DNA of 47,171 nt from Desulfobacteraceae bacterium (GTDB lineage Bacteria; Desulfobacterota; DSM-4660; Desulfatiglandales; Desulfatiglandaceae). The DNA lies in contig DAOWOF010000002.1 of assembly GCA_030642205.1 (NCBI GenBank), forward strand, positions 1 to 47,171, given 5' to 3'. The notes beneath the pieces are model-generated. The model ran no database searches. It was given only the letters and a program-made list of their open reading frames with translations, and had not been told where the DNA came from. The position numbers were made by a program, and so were the translations under genes. This document shows, piece by piece, positions 37,844 through 47,042 of the stretch. The first letter of the stretch is position 1; each line of letters begins with the position of its first letter.

Positions 37844-38746
37844 ATGTTATTAATTGGAGAAAACTTGAATGTTATTAATACTATTATAGGCAGGGCATTC
37901 AGGGAAAAAGATCCTGGACCTATTGCTGAGGAAGCTATTCGGCAGAAGGAAAAAGGGATGGATTGGATAGATATTAATTTAGGCCCTGCTAAAAAAGGTG
38001 GACCTGAGTTAATGGAATTTGTGGTAAAAACTGTTCAAGAAGCCATTGGTGATAGTATTCCTCTCTGTCTTGATACATCCAATATTGAGGCAATGGAAGC
38101 TGGTTTGGCTGTACATAAGGGAAAAGCTATTATTAATTCAATTATGGTAAGGGCCGAACGCTATGAAAAAATGATTCCTCTGGCAGTGAAATATAAGGCA
38201 TCCATGGTTGCCCTGATGTGGGGTCCGGATGGATTACCCAGAGATGAAAATGAGCGGGCTGCCTTGGCGGTAGAGCTTATGTATGCTGCCAATGAAGCAG
38301 GTGTTCCTAATGAAGACATGTTTTTTGATGGAATTGTAACACCTGTAAATATTCAGCAGCCTCAGTTAATGAGCCTCTTGGCCTTTCAGGAAATGTTGCA
38401 GGATATTGCTCCTGGTGCTAAATCCACATGCGGTCTTTCAAATATATCTAATGGCCCACCGGAAGAACTAAGGCCCATATTGAATACCGTATATATGGTA
38501 ATGCTTGAGAGAAAAGGTATGTATTCATGTATTGCTGATGCCTATGATGATAGTCTGGTGGCAGTAGCAAGAGGAAAAAGGCCAGATATCGTTGAGTTAG
38601 TTCACAAGGTTATGGATGGTAAAAATGTCGATGACAAATCTTTGCCTGAGGATCTAAATCATGGGTGGAAACTGGCTGACTATGTAAAGACTGCTCGCGT
38701 TATACTTGGGGAATCCCTTTATTCTGATTCCTGGTTAAAAATTTAA
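37844..38746 (+). CDS. acsE: methyltetrahydrofolate:corrinoid/Fe-S protein methyltransferase
   Basis: LLIGENLNVINTIIGRAF, MDWIDINLGPAKKGGPELM, STCGLSNISNGPP. Confidence 0.93.
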   Translation: MLLIGENLNVINTIIGRAFREKDPGPIAEEAIRQKEKGMDWIDINLGPAKKGGPELMEFVVKTVQEAIGDSIPLCLDTSNIEAMEAGLAVHKGKAIINSIMVRAERYEKMIPLAVKYKASMVALMWGPDGLPRDENERAALAVELMYAANEAGVPNEDMFFDGIVTPVNIQQPQLMSLLAFQEMLQDIAPGAKSTCGLSNISNGPPEELRPILNTVYMVMLERKGMYSCIADAYDDSLVAVARGKRPDIVELVHKVMDGKNVDDKSLPEDLNHGWKLADYVKTARVILGESLYSDSWLKI

Positions 38747-38875
38747 ACTATTTGGATGGTGTTACCAAAAACTTCATTTTATTTAATATCAAGTAAGTCT
38801 AAAAAATCATTATAAGCTTGTCATATATGCTGAGCTAATTGAAATACCATCTGAAAAGATTATATATTAATATTT

Positions 38876-38914
38876 AAAACCTTTCCTAACCATATATGGT
38901 GGGAAGGTTTTTTA
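38876..38914 (+). terminator. intrinsic terminator candidate downstream of acsE
   Basis: AAAACCTTtCCtaaCCATATATGGtgGGAAGGTTTTTT. Confidence 0.6.
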
Positions 38915-38927
38915 AGAGGCATTATTT

Positions 38928-39755
38928 ATGGAAAGTGGAAGTAAGGTAACTCCTGGTGACATTGAAAGGTCATATCAGGAGAAAATGATCAAAGAAAAAT
39001 TATCTAATATTGGAAGAAAAATTCTTGTTATGAGTGGGAAAGGGGGTGTTGGAAAAAGTACTATAGCGTCATATCTTGCACTTTCTTTAGCAGATAAGGG
39101 ATATAAAGTTGGATTGCTTGATGTTGATCTTCATGGCCCAAGCATTCCACGTATGCTGAATGTAAAAGGTGGCTTTGAGATGCCTGAAAAGGATATTATA
39201 AAGCCTTATGCTTTTTCTGAAAACTTAAAGATCGTTTCAGTTGAGATGCTATTAGACGATAAAGATACAGCTATAATATGGAGAGGACCCCTAAAGATAG
39301 GTGCCATCAATCAATTTATTGGTGATCTTGATTGGGGAACTCTGGATTATTTAGTAATTGATTCACCTCCAGGTACAGGAGACGAGCCTCTTACCGTTGC
39401 CCAAACAATAACAGATGCAGAGGCAATTATTATAACGACTCCACAGGAGGTTAGTCTGTCTGATGTTAGAAAATCGATAAATTTCTGTCGTCAGGTTAAG
39501 ATAAATATGATAGGTTTAATAGAGAATATGAGCGAATATGTTTGTCCTCATTGTGGCGGCAAAAGTGCTATTTTTGGGACAGGAGGCGGAGCTAAAATGG
39601 CAGCTCAAATGGATATTCCATTTTTAGGGACTATCCCTATCGATCCCAAGGTAGTAGAATTGGCAGATCAAGGGCGTTTAGATACGATGTTGGGTCAAAC
39701 TGATAATGTAATAAACAATGTGTTTGATGTCATTATTAATAAAATTACAACTTAG
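38928..39755 (+). CDS. Mrp/NBP35 family P-loop ATPase (paralogue of 15097..15957)
   Basis: MSGKGGVGKSTIASYLALSLA, DVDLHGPSIPRML, CPHCGGKSAIFGTGGG. Confidence 0.94.
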   Translation: MESGSKVTPGDIERSYQEKMIKEKLSNIGRKILVMSGKGGVGKSTIASYLALSLADKGYKVGLLDVDLHGPSIPRMLNVKGGFEMPEKDIIKPYAFSENLKIVSVEMLLDDKDTAIIWRGPLKIGAINQFIGDLDWGTLDYLVIDSPPGTGDEPLTVAQTITDAEAIIITTPQEVSLSDVRKSINFCRQVKINMIGLIENMSEYVCPHCGGKSAIFGTGGGAKMAAQMDIPFLGTIPIDPKVVELADQGRLDTMLGQTDNVINNVFDVIINKITT

Positions 39756-39770
39756 TTATTATATTTAATA

Positions 39771-39954
39771 ATAAGTACCCGACCACAAGTTTTTCGTTTG
39801 AATCCGGATCTTTAATATAAGAGATCGTACACTACAGCCTGCATATCTTATCCTATCTAATCACAATATATGGGCACCTTAGACGTAGCAATAACTTATA
39901 TTGAATATTTGGCTTAAATTTATTCTAACAAAAAACTTATGGTCGGGTACTTAT
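39771..39954. mobile_element. 184-bp MITE-like element with 24-bp terminal inverted repeats, no ORF
   Basis: ATAAGTACCCGACCACAAGTTTTT ... AAAAACTTATGGTCGGGTACTTAT (23/24 complementary). Confidence 0.6.
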
Positions 39955-39967
39955 AAAGGGGAATAAA

Positions 39968-40345
39968 ATGCAAAATGGAAGGATAGCAATACCATCAAAT
40001 GCGCCTGGTGGTTTGGATGCGCAAAGAGCTGGTCATTTTGGCCACTGCGATGTATTCACTTTTGTTGATGTTGAGGATGGTAAAATTAAAAATGTTACAA
40101 CCCTACACAATCAGGAACATGTTCAGGGCGGTTGTATGGTTCCTGTTAATTTACTGGCTGAAAATAACGTAAACGTGCTTATTGTCGGAGGAATAGGAAT
40201 GCGACCTCTGATGGGCTTTAGACAAGCTGGCATAAGAGTATATCATGATGATATAAGGCCTGATATTCGTCCTGTAGTAGAAGATTTAATTGCGGGATCA
40301 TTAAATGAAATTTCTGATAATCAGGTTTGCGGTGGAGGAGGTTAA
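39968..40345 (+). CDS. NifB/NifX family protein
   Basis: GHFGHCDVFTFVDVEDGKI, NVLIVGGIGMRPLMGFRQAGI. Confidence 0.9.
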   Translation: MQNGRIAIPSNAPGGLDAQRAGHFGHCDVFTFVDVEDGKIKNVTTLHNQEHVQGGCMVPVNLLAENNVNVLIVGGIGMRPLMGFRQAGIRVYHDDIRPDIRPVVEDLIAGSLNEISDNQVCGGGG

Positions 40346-40350
40346 GTGTT

Positions 40351-40779
40351 ATGTCAAACCAGGAACATAGTGAAGATGTTTATGAAATACTGAAAAATAC
40401 AGGATATTCTGATAAGGCTATTCAATATTTCCAAACAAATGAAAATACTGGCATTATTGAGAATGCTGATCAGATAACCGATCTTACAGGTCCTTGTGGG
40501 GATGCCATGAAGATATCCCTTAATATTGAAAGTGGTAAGATCAGTGATGCAAAAATACAGGTACTTGGATGTCCAGGAGCTGTTGCGTCAGGGTGTGCGG
40601 TTGTTAATCTTGCTAAAGGAAAAACCATACAAGAGGCTAGTCAGATTGATCTAGACTTATTATACGCAGAGCTTGAGAAACTTCCGGAAAAGAAAGTACA
40701 TTGCGCACGGCTGGCAATAAAGATATTACAAAAGGCATTAGATGAATATAGTAAAAAACAGCAGGAATTACTACAATAA
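40351..40779 (+). CDS. NifU/IscU N-terminal-like iron-sulfur scaffold family protein
   Basis: TGPCGDAMKISLNIESGKISDAKIQVLGCPGAVASGCAVVNLAKGKTI, KVHCARLAIKILQKAL; start moved to MSNQEH. Confidence 0.85.
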   Translation: MSNQEHSEDVYEILKNTGYSDKAIQYFQTNENTGIIENADQITDLTGPCGDAMKISLNIESGKISDAKIQVLGCPGAVASGCAVVNLAKGKTIQEASQIDLDLLYAELEKLPEKKVHCARLAIKILQKALDEYSKKQQELLQ

Positions 40780-40821
40780 CAATGATCTTAGGCCAGTAAA
40801 ATATCTTAAAGGGTGGAAGAC

Positions 40822-41181
40822 ATGAAAATAGCTATTACATCAACTGGGAAGGATTTAGGTTCAGAAGTTGATCCGAGATTTGGTAGGGCCTCTTATCTTT
40901 TGATTGTTGATTCAGAGACACTCGATTTTGAAGTGATTGATAATACGGAAAATAAAAATTCTTTTAAAGGTGCTGGTATTCAGGCAGCCGGGCTTATCAG
41001 TAAAAGCGGGGCCAAAATATTGTTGACTGGATATTGTGGTCCTAATGCCTTTAAGGCCCTAAAGGCTGCTAAAATTGGAGTAGCCAATGATGCCAAGGGA
41101 ACTATCAAGGAGTCTGTTGAGGCCTATATGGATGGCAAATTACCTTTAACTGATGAGGCAGATGTCAATGGTTATTGGTAA
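40822..41181 (+). CDS. NifB/NifX (ORP-like) family protein
   Basis: DPRFGRASYLLIVDSETLDFEVIDN, GAGIQAAGLISKSGAKILLTGYCGPNAF. Confidence 0.9.
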   Translation: MKIAITSTGKDLGSEVDPRFGRASYLLIVDSETLDFEVIDNTENKNSFKGAGIQAAGLISKSGAKILLTGYCGPNAFKALKAAKIGVANDAKGTIKESVEAYMDGKLPLTDEADVNGYW

Positions 41182-41280
41182 ATTGAAAGTTGCATCCGCA
41201 GGAGAACTTTTTGAGCTTGTCAAAGGTTTTATTGAGGGTGGACAATTTAATAACCACAGGTGAATAAGAGGAGATAAAGG

Positions 41281-41526
41281 ATGCCTGTTTATGAATTTGA
41301 ATGCAAAGATTGTGGTTATGTGACTGAGCTACTAATAGCCAGAAATGAGATAGAACTAGTTGTATGTGGCAGTTGTGGTGGGAAAAATATTAGCAAGCTT
41401 ATTTCAACACCTTCCTCATTAAAAATCACCAGGAGTTTTCCTGGTGACCCTGCTGATAGATGTTGTGGGAGTGATGGACCTCCTGCTTCTTGTGCCGGGC
41501 CGGGAAGTTGTTGTGGAAGATCTTGA
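41281..41526 (+). CDS. FmdB-like zinc-ribbon protein
   Basis: MPVYEFECKDCGYVTELL...CGSCGGKNISKLIS. Confidence 0.88.
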   Translation: MPVYEFECKDCGYVTELLIARNEIELVVCGSCGGKNISKLISTPSSLKITRSFPGDPADRCCGSDGPPASCAGPGSCCGRS

Positions 41527-41538
41527 TTATATATAAAT

Positions 41539-41889
41539 CTAGTTGTTAATGTTTTCATTAACATTACTCTTTAAAAATAAGCTAAGAATTGTAGGATACC
41601 AAGTCACATCTGCATTGGTATACACCATAACATCCATATTAATGGCTATAGATGTCAAAGCTATGGCTAACATTTCTTTATTATTTGTATCTTTAAAAAC
41701 AAACCATTTTTTTGTAAAAGAGGGTGGGGTATCAGTATCTGTCAATTTAACCAATATTTGGCCTGTTGTAGATGAACCTGCCATATCTACTTTACAGGTA
41801 TACCAATCCGTTTCAGCCTCTGCTATATGAGCGTTAAGACTAAAAGCAAGCATTATTGCCATAAAAATTAATAATCTAAATTTTATCAT
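41539..41889 (-). CDS. small exported hypothetical protein
   Basis: Signal peptide MIKFRLLIFMAIMLAFSLNAHIAEA; the overlapping plus-strand ORF looks spurious. Confidence 0.6.
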   Translation of the reverse strand: MIKFRLLIFMAIMLAFSLNAHIAEAETDWYTCKVDMAGSSTTGQILVKLTDTDTPPSFTKKWFVFKDTNNKEMLAIALTSIAINMDVMVYTNADVTWYPTILSLFLKSNVNENINN

Positions 41890-42148
41890 AATTGTTTAAC
41901 TCCGATTCGAAAAGTGCAAACTACTTTTTATTGTTTATGAAGGATGCCTAATTTAGATTAATATTTCTGCAAATTTAGGGCCATAATGTTTTAATTTATA
42001 AATGAGGTGTCAATAACTGCTTGCAAACATTAACATAAAAGGGGAAAAATATTAAATACTAAATTTTAACTTAATAGGCTCTTAAGAATATTTAATAAGC
42101 TTATTGTATTATTTTCCTTACATTTTAAGCTGTAATATTATCAAGACA

Positions 42149-43279
42149 CTAACAATTCTGCTTAAGATTAAAGTAAGTTTTAACCTTATCCAGTAATACT
42201 TTATTTTGTTTATCTAAAAATTTTGATTTTGCAATTTGAATCCTTTTTATGGATTGATGTAACCGATTAATGTGAATTTTACCAATAAGAAATCTATTCC
42301 TAAGAGCGTGAATTGTTTTTACAACTACATTTTGATCTTCACAAATAAGCAAAATGTCAGCGCCTGCATCAAAAGATGCCAATGCACCTCCAGTAACCCC
42401 CCACTTATTGACAATGGCCCCCATTTCCAGATCATCAGTAATAATGAGACCTTTGTAGCTTAAAGTATTTCTTAAGAGGTCTGTAAGAATTATTTCTGAA
42501 AGGCTGGCCGGTCTTTCAGGGTCAATATTAGGGTAGATTGCATGGGAGGTCATAATTCCTGCAACATCCATTTGTATTGCTTCCTTAAATGGTAGTAGAT
42601 TGATTGATTGAATTTCTTCCTCAGTAATATTAATTATAGGGAGTTGATGATGAGGGTCCTGGGACGTTTTTCCAAGACCTGGGAAATGTTTTGCTACGGC
42701 CATAACATTATTTGACTGGAGACCTTTAATGATGATACTTCCTAGAGAGGCAACTATTACAGGATCAACCCCAAAAGATCTTTCCTGAAGATGTTGTTCC
42801 GGCTCTCCGTGAATAACATCCAAAACAGGTGCCATATTCATATTTAGGCCCACTAACGACATTTCCTTAGCCGTTATTGTGGCAAATTCTCTGGCTTTTT
42901 CCTTTGATCTTGCATCCTTACTGATCGCCGTATTTCCTGGAAAAATCGTAAAAGGCTTTTGTAATCTGGCAACCCGGCCTCCTTCTTGATCAAGTGCAAT
43001 GAAAAGTGGGATACCATGATATTTTATGGACACTTCCTGTAAATCATTACAGAGTGTGGCCAACTGAACCGGATTTTCAATATTACGTTTAAAGAGAATT
43101 ATTCCATTTAAAGAATAATTGGCAATTAATTTTTCTGTAATTAAATCAAGTTTAGTACCAGGCATACCAGACATGAAAAGTTTGCCTATCATTGTATTAA
43201 GTTCGGAGAGTTCAAGTGTGGAATTCAATATGCTATTGTCCTTATTATATCTGTTTAAAGGAGTCTTTTGCGTCAGCAA
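42149..43279 (-). CDS. nagZ: beta-N-acetylhexosaminidase (GH3)
   Basis: ALDQEGGRVARLQKPFT, AVAKHFPGLGKTSQDPHHQLP, LIITDDLEMGAI. Confidence 0.93.
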   Translation of the reverse strand: MLTQKTPLNRYNKDNSILNSTLELSELNTMIGKLFMSGMPGTKLDLITEKLIANYSLNGIILFKRNIENPVQLATLCNDLQEVSIKYHGIPLFIALDQEGGRVARLQKPFTIFPGNTAISKDARSKEKAREFATITAKEMSLVGLNMNMAPVLDVIHGEPEQHLQERSFGVDPVIVASLGSIIIKGLQSNNVMAVAKHFPGLGKTSQDPHHQLPIINITEEEIQSINLLPFKEAIQMDVAGIMTSHAIYPNIDPERPASLSEIILTDLLRNTLSYKGLIITDDLEMGAIVNKWGVTGGALASFDAGADILLICEDQNVVVKTIHALRNRFLIGKIHINRLHQSIKRIQIAKSKFLDKQNKVLLDKVKTYFNLKQNC

Positions 43280-43516
43280 CTAATTTTTTTACCTGGAACC
43301 TTAACCAAATCCTTTATTTTAAAAAAGCTATATTGATCAAATCAAATTGATTTAGGAATCTTTTGACATATCTATATCATTACTTTAGCCTGTTTACTAG
43401 GAGCCTATCAGAGAAACAATATTTTTTGTAATCTAAATATTAAATTAATGGTAGCCTTTCTGGAAATTAATAATCCATAATTTTTAATTGATAAGCATTA
43501 TAGACAAAGGTGTTTT

Positions 43517-44419
43517 ATGAAGGCCATGATTTTAGCAGCTGGTCTAGGTGCCAGGCTTAGACCCCTAACACTTAAAAAGCCTAAAGTTTTGGTCCCAGTG
43601 GCTAATAGGCCAAACATAGATATGTTAATTGCGTATTTAAAAAGCCATGGAGTTCAAGATATTATAGTGAATACTTATTATCTCCATGAGCAAATTATTG
43701 ACCATTTGAATGATAATTCCAAATTTGGAATTAATATTAATACTGTAGTTGAATCTCAAGTATTGGGAACAGGTGGGGGAATTAAAAATACTGAGGATTT
43801 CTGGGGAAAAGATCCGTTTATAATTATTAATGGGGATATTATAACTAATATTAATCTTACTGATGCTATAAATAAACACATAGAAAAGGCTAATCTGGTT
43901 ACTTTAATACTTCATGATTATAAAATGTTTAATCAAATAAAAATAGATTCCAATCTAAATATCCTCGATATTTCATCTAAAGTATCTTTTGGGCGTTTTG
44001 CCTTTACCGGTATCCATATCATAGACCCTTTTTGTTTAAATTTTATTCCTGATAATCAATTTTCAAACATTATTGATTGTTACCGGAAAATAATAAACTT
44101 AGGCTACACAATAAAAGCCTATACTTCTAAGGGTCACTATTGGAGGGATCTAGGAACTCCAAAAGATTATATACTGGCAAACAAGGAAGCCCTTAAAAAT
44201 AAACTTTTTCTACTAGCACCTGATTCTAAAGTCTCAAGCTCTGTTAAGTTAAAAGATTGGGCAGTGATTGGTAATAAAGCTGAAATAGGAGATCGGGTTA
44301 TAATTAGTGGATCCGTACTATGGGAAGGTGTAAAGGTCAAAAATGGTATTAAAATTATAGATAGTGTCGTGAGCTCTAATAAATATGTAAGCTCTGATTT
44401 AATAGGAAAAATAATATAA
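43517..44419 (+). CDS. murU: sugar-phosphate nucleotidyltransferase, MurU-like
   Basis: MKAMILAAGLGARLRPLTLKKPKVLVPVANRP; adjacent to an AmgK-like kinase. Confidence 0.75.
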   Translation: MKAMILAAGLGARLRPLTLKKPKVLVPVANRPNIDMLIAYLKSHGVQDIIVNTYYLHEQIIDHLNDNSKFGININTVVESQVLGTGGGIKNTEDFWGKDPFIIINGDIITNINLTDAINKHIEKANLVTLILHDYKMFNQIKIDSNLNILDISSKVSFGRFAFTGIHIIDPFCLNFIPDNQFSNIIDCYRKIINLGYTIKAYTSKGHYWRDLGTPKDYILANKEALKNKLFLLAPDSKVSSSVKLKDWAVIGNKAEIGDRVIISGSVLWEGVKVKNGIKIIDSVVSSNKYVSSDLIGKII

Positions 44420-44429
44420 GGATATTTAG

Positions 44430-45455
44430 TTGTTTATGATAAAGCAGCTTCCAAACAAAATATATGATTTTTTTAAAGGACACGGTATTAATGCTGACGA
44501 AATAATAATAGAAAAGCTTCAGGGGGATGGATCAAATCGAAATTTTTGGCGTATGAATAGCCATGAATCAAGGGGGTATATCCTCATGATTAATCCTCCT
44601 GAAAATATATTTGCCAGGAAAGAAAACCAGGCCTATCTTTTGATTGGCTCTCATCTTAAAAAAAAGGGAATCCCTGTGCCGACAATTTATCAATATGATC
44701 TTGATGAGGGTTGGTTTATTATGGAGGATATGGGAGTAAAAAGCCTTAAGGATGTCATTTTAAACCATAAGAACCCGCATTTTTTCTATGAGAAGGTTTT
44801 AGACGTTCTTTTTCGATTACAAACTGAAGGAGTTAAAGAGTTTAATCCTGCTTGGTGTTGCCAGACTAAGAGCTATAATTTGAAAGTAATGAGGGAAAAT
44901 GAGACGGATTATTTTAAAAAAGCATTTCTAATCCAATACCTTGGTTTGAAACGAGAATGGCCGGAATTGGAGGAGGCTTTTAATCATTTGGCTAATATGG
45001 CTGCTAAAGAAGATTCTAATTTCCTGTTACATAGAGATTTTCAATCAAAAAACATAATGATAAGGCATGGTGAAGTTGGAATTATTGATTGGCAAGGGGC
45101 CAGGCTGGGTCCCCTTGGATATGATTTAGCCTCTCTTTTAATTGATCCCTATCCAGAGCTATCTTTATTGCAGAAAAATGAAATCTATAACTCATATTTA
45201 GGATTAATTGAGGAATATGATTCTAAAAGGCTTGATTCTTTTAAAATAATATTGCCATATTTTTTAATTTTGAGAAATTTGCAAATACTTGGAGCTTTTT
45301 CTTATCTAACGAAGATTGCGAAGAAAGGGTATTTTGAGGCCTATATTCCAAAGGCTTTAAAATCGCTTAAATATGTTTTAAATATAATTAATGATCACGT
45401 TTTAGATGATCTGAAAAATCTTGTTACTAATTTATTGGATTCTTCAAACAGGTGA
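44430..45455 (+). CDS. amgK: aminoglycoside phosphotransferase-family sugar kinase, AmgK-like
   Basis: FLLHRDFQSKNIMIRHGEVGIIDWQGARLGPLGYDLASLLIDPY. Confidence 0.8.
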   Translation: MFMIKQLPNKIYDFFKGHGINADEIIIEKLQGDGSNRNFWRMNSHESRGYILMINPPENIFARKENQAYLLIGSHLKKKGIPVPTIYQYDLDEGWFIMEDMGVKSLKDVILNHKNPHFFYEKVLDVLFRLQTEGVKEFNPAWCCQTKSYNLKVMRENETDYFKKAFLIQYLGLKREWPELEEAFNHLANMAAKEDSNFLLHRDFQSKNIMIRHGEVGIIDWQGARLGPLGYDLASLLIDPYPELSLLQKNEIYNSYLGLIEEYDSKRLDSFKIILPYFLILRNLQILGAFSYLTKIAKKGYFEAYIPKALKSLKYVLNIINDHVLDDLKNLVTNLLDSSNR

Positions 45456-45757
45456 ATTTAAAAATGAAGAAAAAATTGTTTGAACCAGGTGAAATGGTTT
45501 CTTCTATTACTGGGCAGGCTGGTATGGTTATAACCGTCAACGAGTTTGAGGAGATCAAGGGAATGCTAAAAGAGAAAAGACGTCCAGGCTATTTTTTTGC
45601 CGCTGGATGTTGTCATCGACCTGATTATATTATTCAAGTGCCTGTATTATTTGAGGACGGTACTTATGATGTAATGAAGTCTATGAATATTAAAAAAACT
45701 TCTGAACCATCAAATGAAAAAAGAAAACAAATACAAAGAATTCTTGATAAACATTGA
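45452..45757 (+). CDS. conserved hypothetical protein
   Basis: GTGA overlap with the amgK stop; compact ORF with FFAAGCCHRPDYIIQVP; ATG at 45464 possible. Confidence 0.6.
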   Translation: MNLKMKKKLFEPGEMVSSITGQAGMVITVNEFEEIKGMLKEKRRPGYFFAAGCCHRPDYIIQVPVLFEDGTYDVMKSMNIKKTSEPSNEKRKQIQRILDKH

Positions 45758-45789
45758 GCTATAGGTAAGTATTTTTTACAGGGGTTATT

Positions 45790-46206
45790 ATGGAGAATTG
45801 TATTTTTTGTAAAATTATTGCAGGGAAACTGCCTTGCATTAAAATTTATGAGGATGAACAGGTATTGGCTTTTAGTGATATTAATCCTGTATCAAATGGG
45901 CATACCTTGGTAATTCCTAAAAATCATGCGGAAAATTTATGGAAGATAGCGGCGGAAGACCTGACAGCTGTACATCTTTGCTCAAAAAAAATAATTCAAG
46001 CAATGAAAGATGCTTTAAATTTAAGCGGAGTGGCTTGTGTTCAATTAAATGGCAGTAGTGTAAACCAAACAGTTATGCATTATCATTTACACTTGATTCC
46101 CAGGGCAGTTGATGGCCCAAGTCTGCCATTGGGACCATGGAAGATGCAACAGGGTACTCTTGAGTCTATACAAGATACTGCAGATAAAATTATTGCGGCC
46201 CTATAA
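45790..46206 (+). CDS. HIT family protein
   Basis: CIFCKIIAGKLPCIKIYEDE, MHYHLHLIPR (HxHxH). Confidence 0.95.
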   Translation: MENCIFCKIIAGKLPCIKIYEDEQVLAFSDINPVSNGHTLVIPKNHAENLWKIAAEDLTAVHLCSKKIIQAMKDALNLSGVACVQLNGSSVNQTVMHYHLHLIPRAVDGPSLPLGPWKMQQGTLESIQDTADKIIAAL

Positions 46207-46227
46207 AATGAAGTCTTGTGGGTGGTC

Positions 46228-46752
46228 TTATTCCAATAACTCCATGTTCCAATATAAATAATCACGCCAGGACTGCGGTATTTCTTTGAACCTTATGGTT
46301 ATTTGAAAGGCTGGAAGCCAGTTTGGACGGTTTGGTTTTTTAAGGAGCTTCATCCTTGCCTCTTTTGGCGTACGGCCTCCTTTTTTCCTGTTACATTTTA
46401 TACAGCAGGTTACAATATTTGTCCAACTTGTTGTCCCTCCGCGAGATTTTGGAATAATATGATCATAGGTTAAATCGTGGAGAGGAAGTTCTTTTCCACA
46501 ATATTGGCATTTATTTTTATCCCTGGCATAAATGTTTTGACGAGAAAATTTTACTTTATTTTTAACTCTTTTTATAAATTTCAAGAGGCGTACTACGGCT
46601 GGTAATTTAATGGCAAAGGAGATAGAGTGAATTTCCTTGTTATATTCTTCAATGACTTCTACCTTGTCAAGAAGAAGCAAGGTAATTGCCTTTTTCCAGT
46701 TGATAATCTTCAATGGCTCGTAAGTAATATTAAGTAAGAGTACCTGTTCCAT
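46228..46752 (-). CDS. HNH endonuclease
   Basis: CQYCGKELPLHDLTYDHIIPKSRGGTTSWTNIVTCCIKCNRKKGGRTP. Confidence 0.93.
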   Translation of the reverse strand: MEQVLLLNITYEPLKIINWKKAITLLLLDKVEVIEEYNKEIHSISFAIKLPAVVRLLKFIKRVKNKVKFSRQNIYARDKNKCQYCGKELPLHDLTYDHIIPKSRGGTTSWTNIVTCCIKCNRKKGGRTPKEARMKLLKKPNRPNWLPAFQITIRFKEIPQSWRDYLYWNMELLE

Positions 46753-46803
46753 TTGTTAATCTCTGAAGATTAAGTGATAATATTTTTTCAATCAATTTAT
46801 TTT

Positions 46804-47042
46804 GTAAACATTTAGCGAATACCCACAGCAACGCTAATCTGATTAAACCATGAAAAACTCAGAGGTCGTAAGGAAAGAACCCTCTGAAAAGCATGGATAT
46901 GTTAGAGAATTCTACTAATAGGCCATTAACTCTGATGGGTTCTTTCTTTACGACCTCTAAGTCTCAAACAGTTTCAAAGTTTAATAAGACCATGTCTGTT
47001 ACGTGTATTAAATCAGCATCCTTGAAATAGATAAATAGTTAC
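46804..47042. repeat. dispersed intergenic repeat, copy B (palindromic version)
   Basis: GTAAAC...AATCTGATTAAA...AGAGGTCGTAAGGAAAGAACCC / GGGTTCTTTCTTTACGACCTCT...CAGCATCCTTGAAATAGATAAATAGTTAC. Confidence 0.65.
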
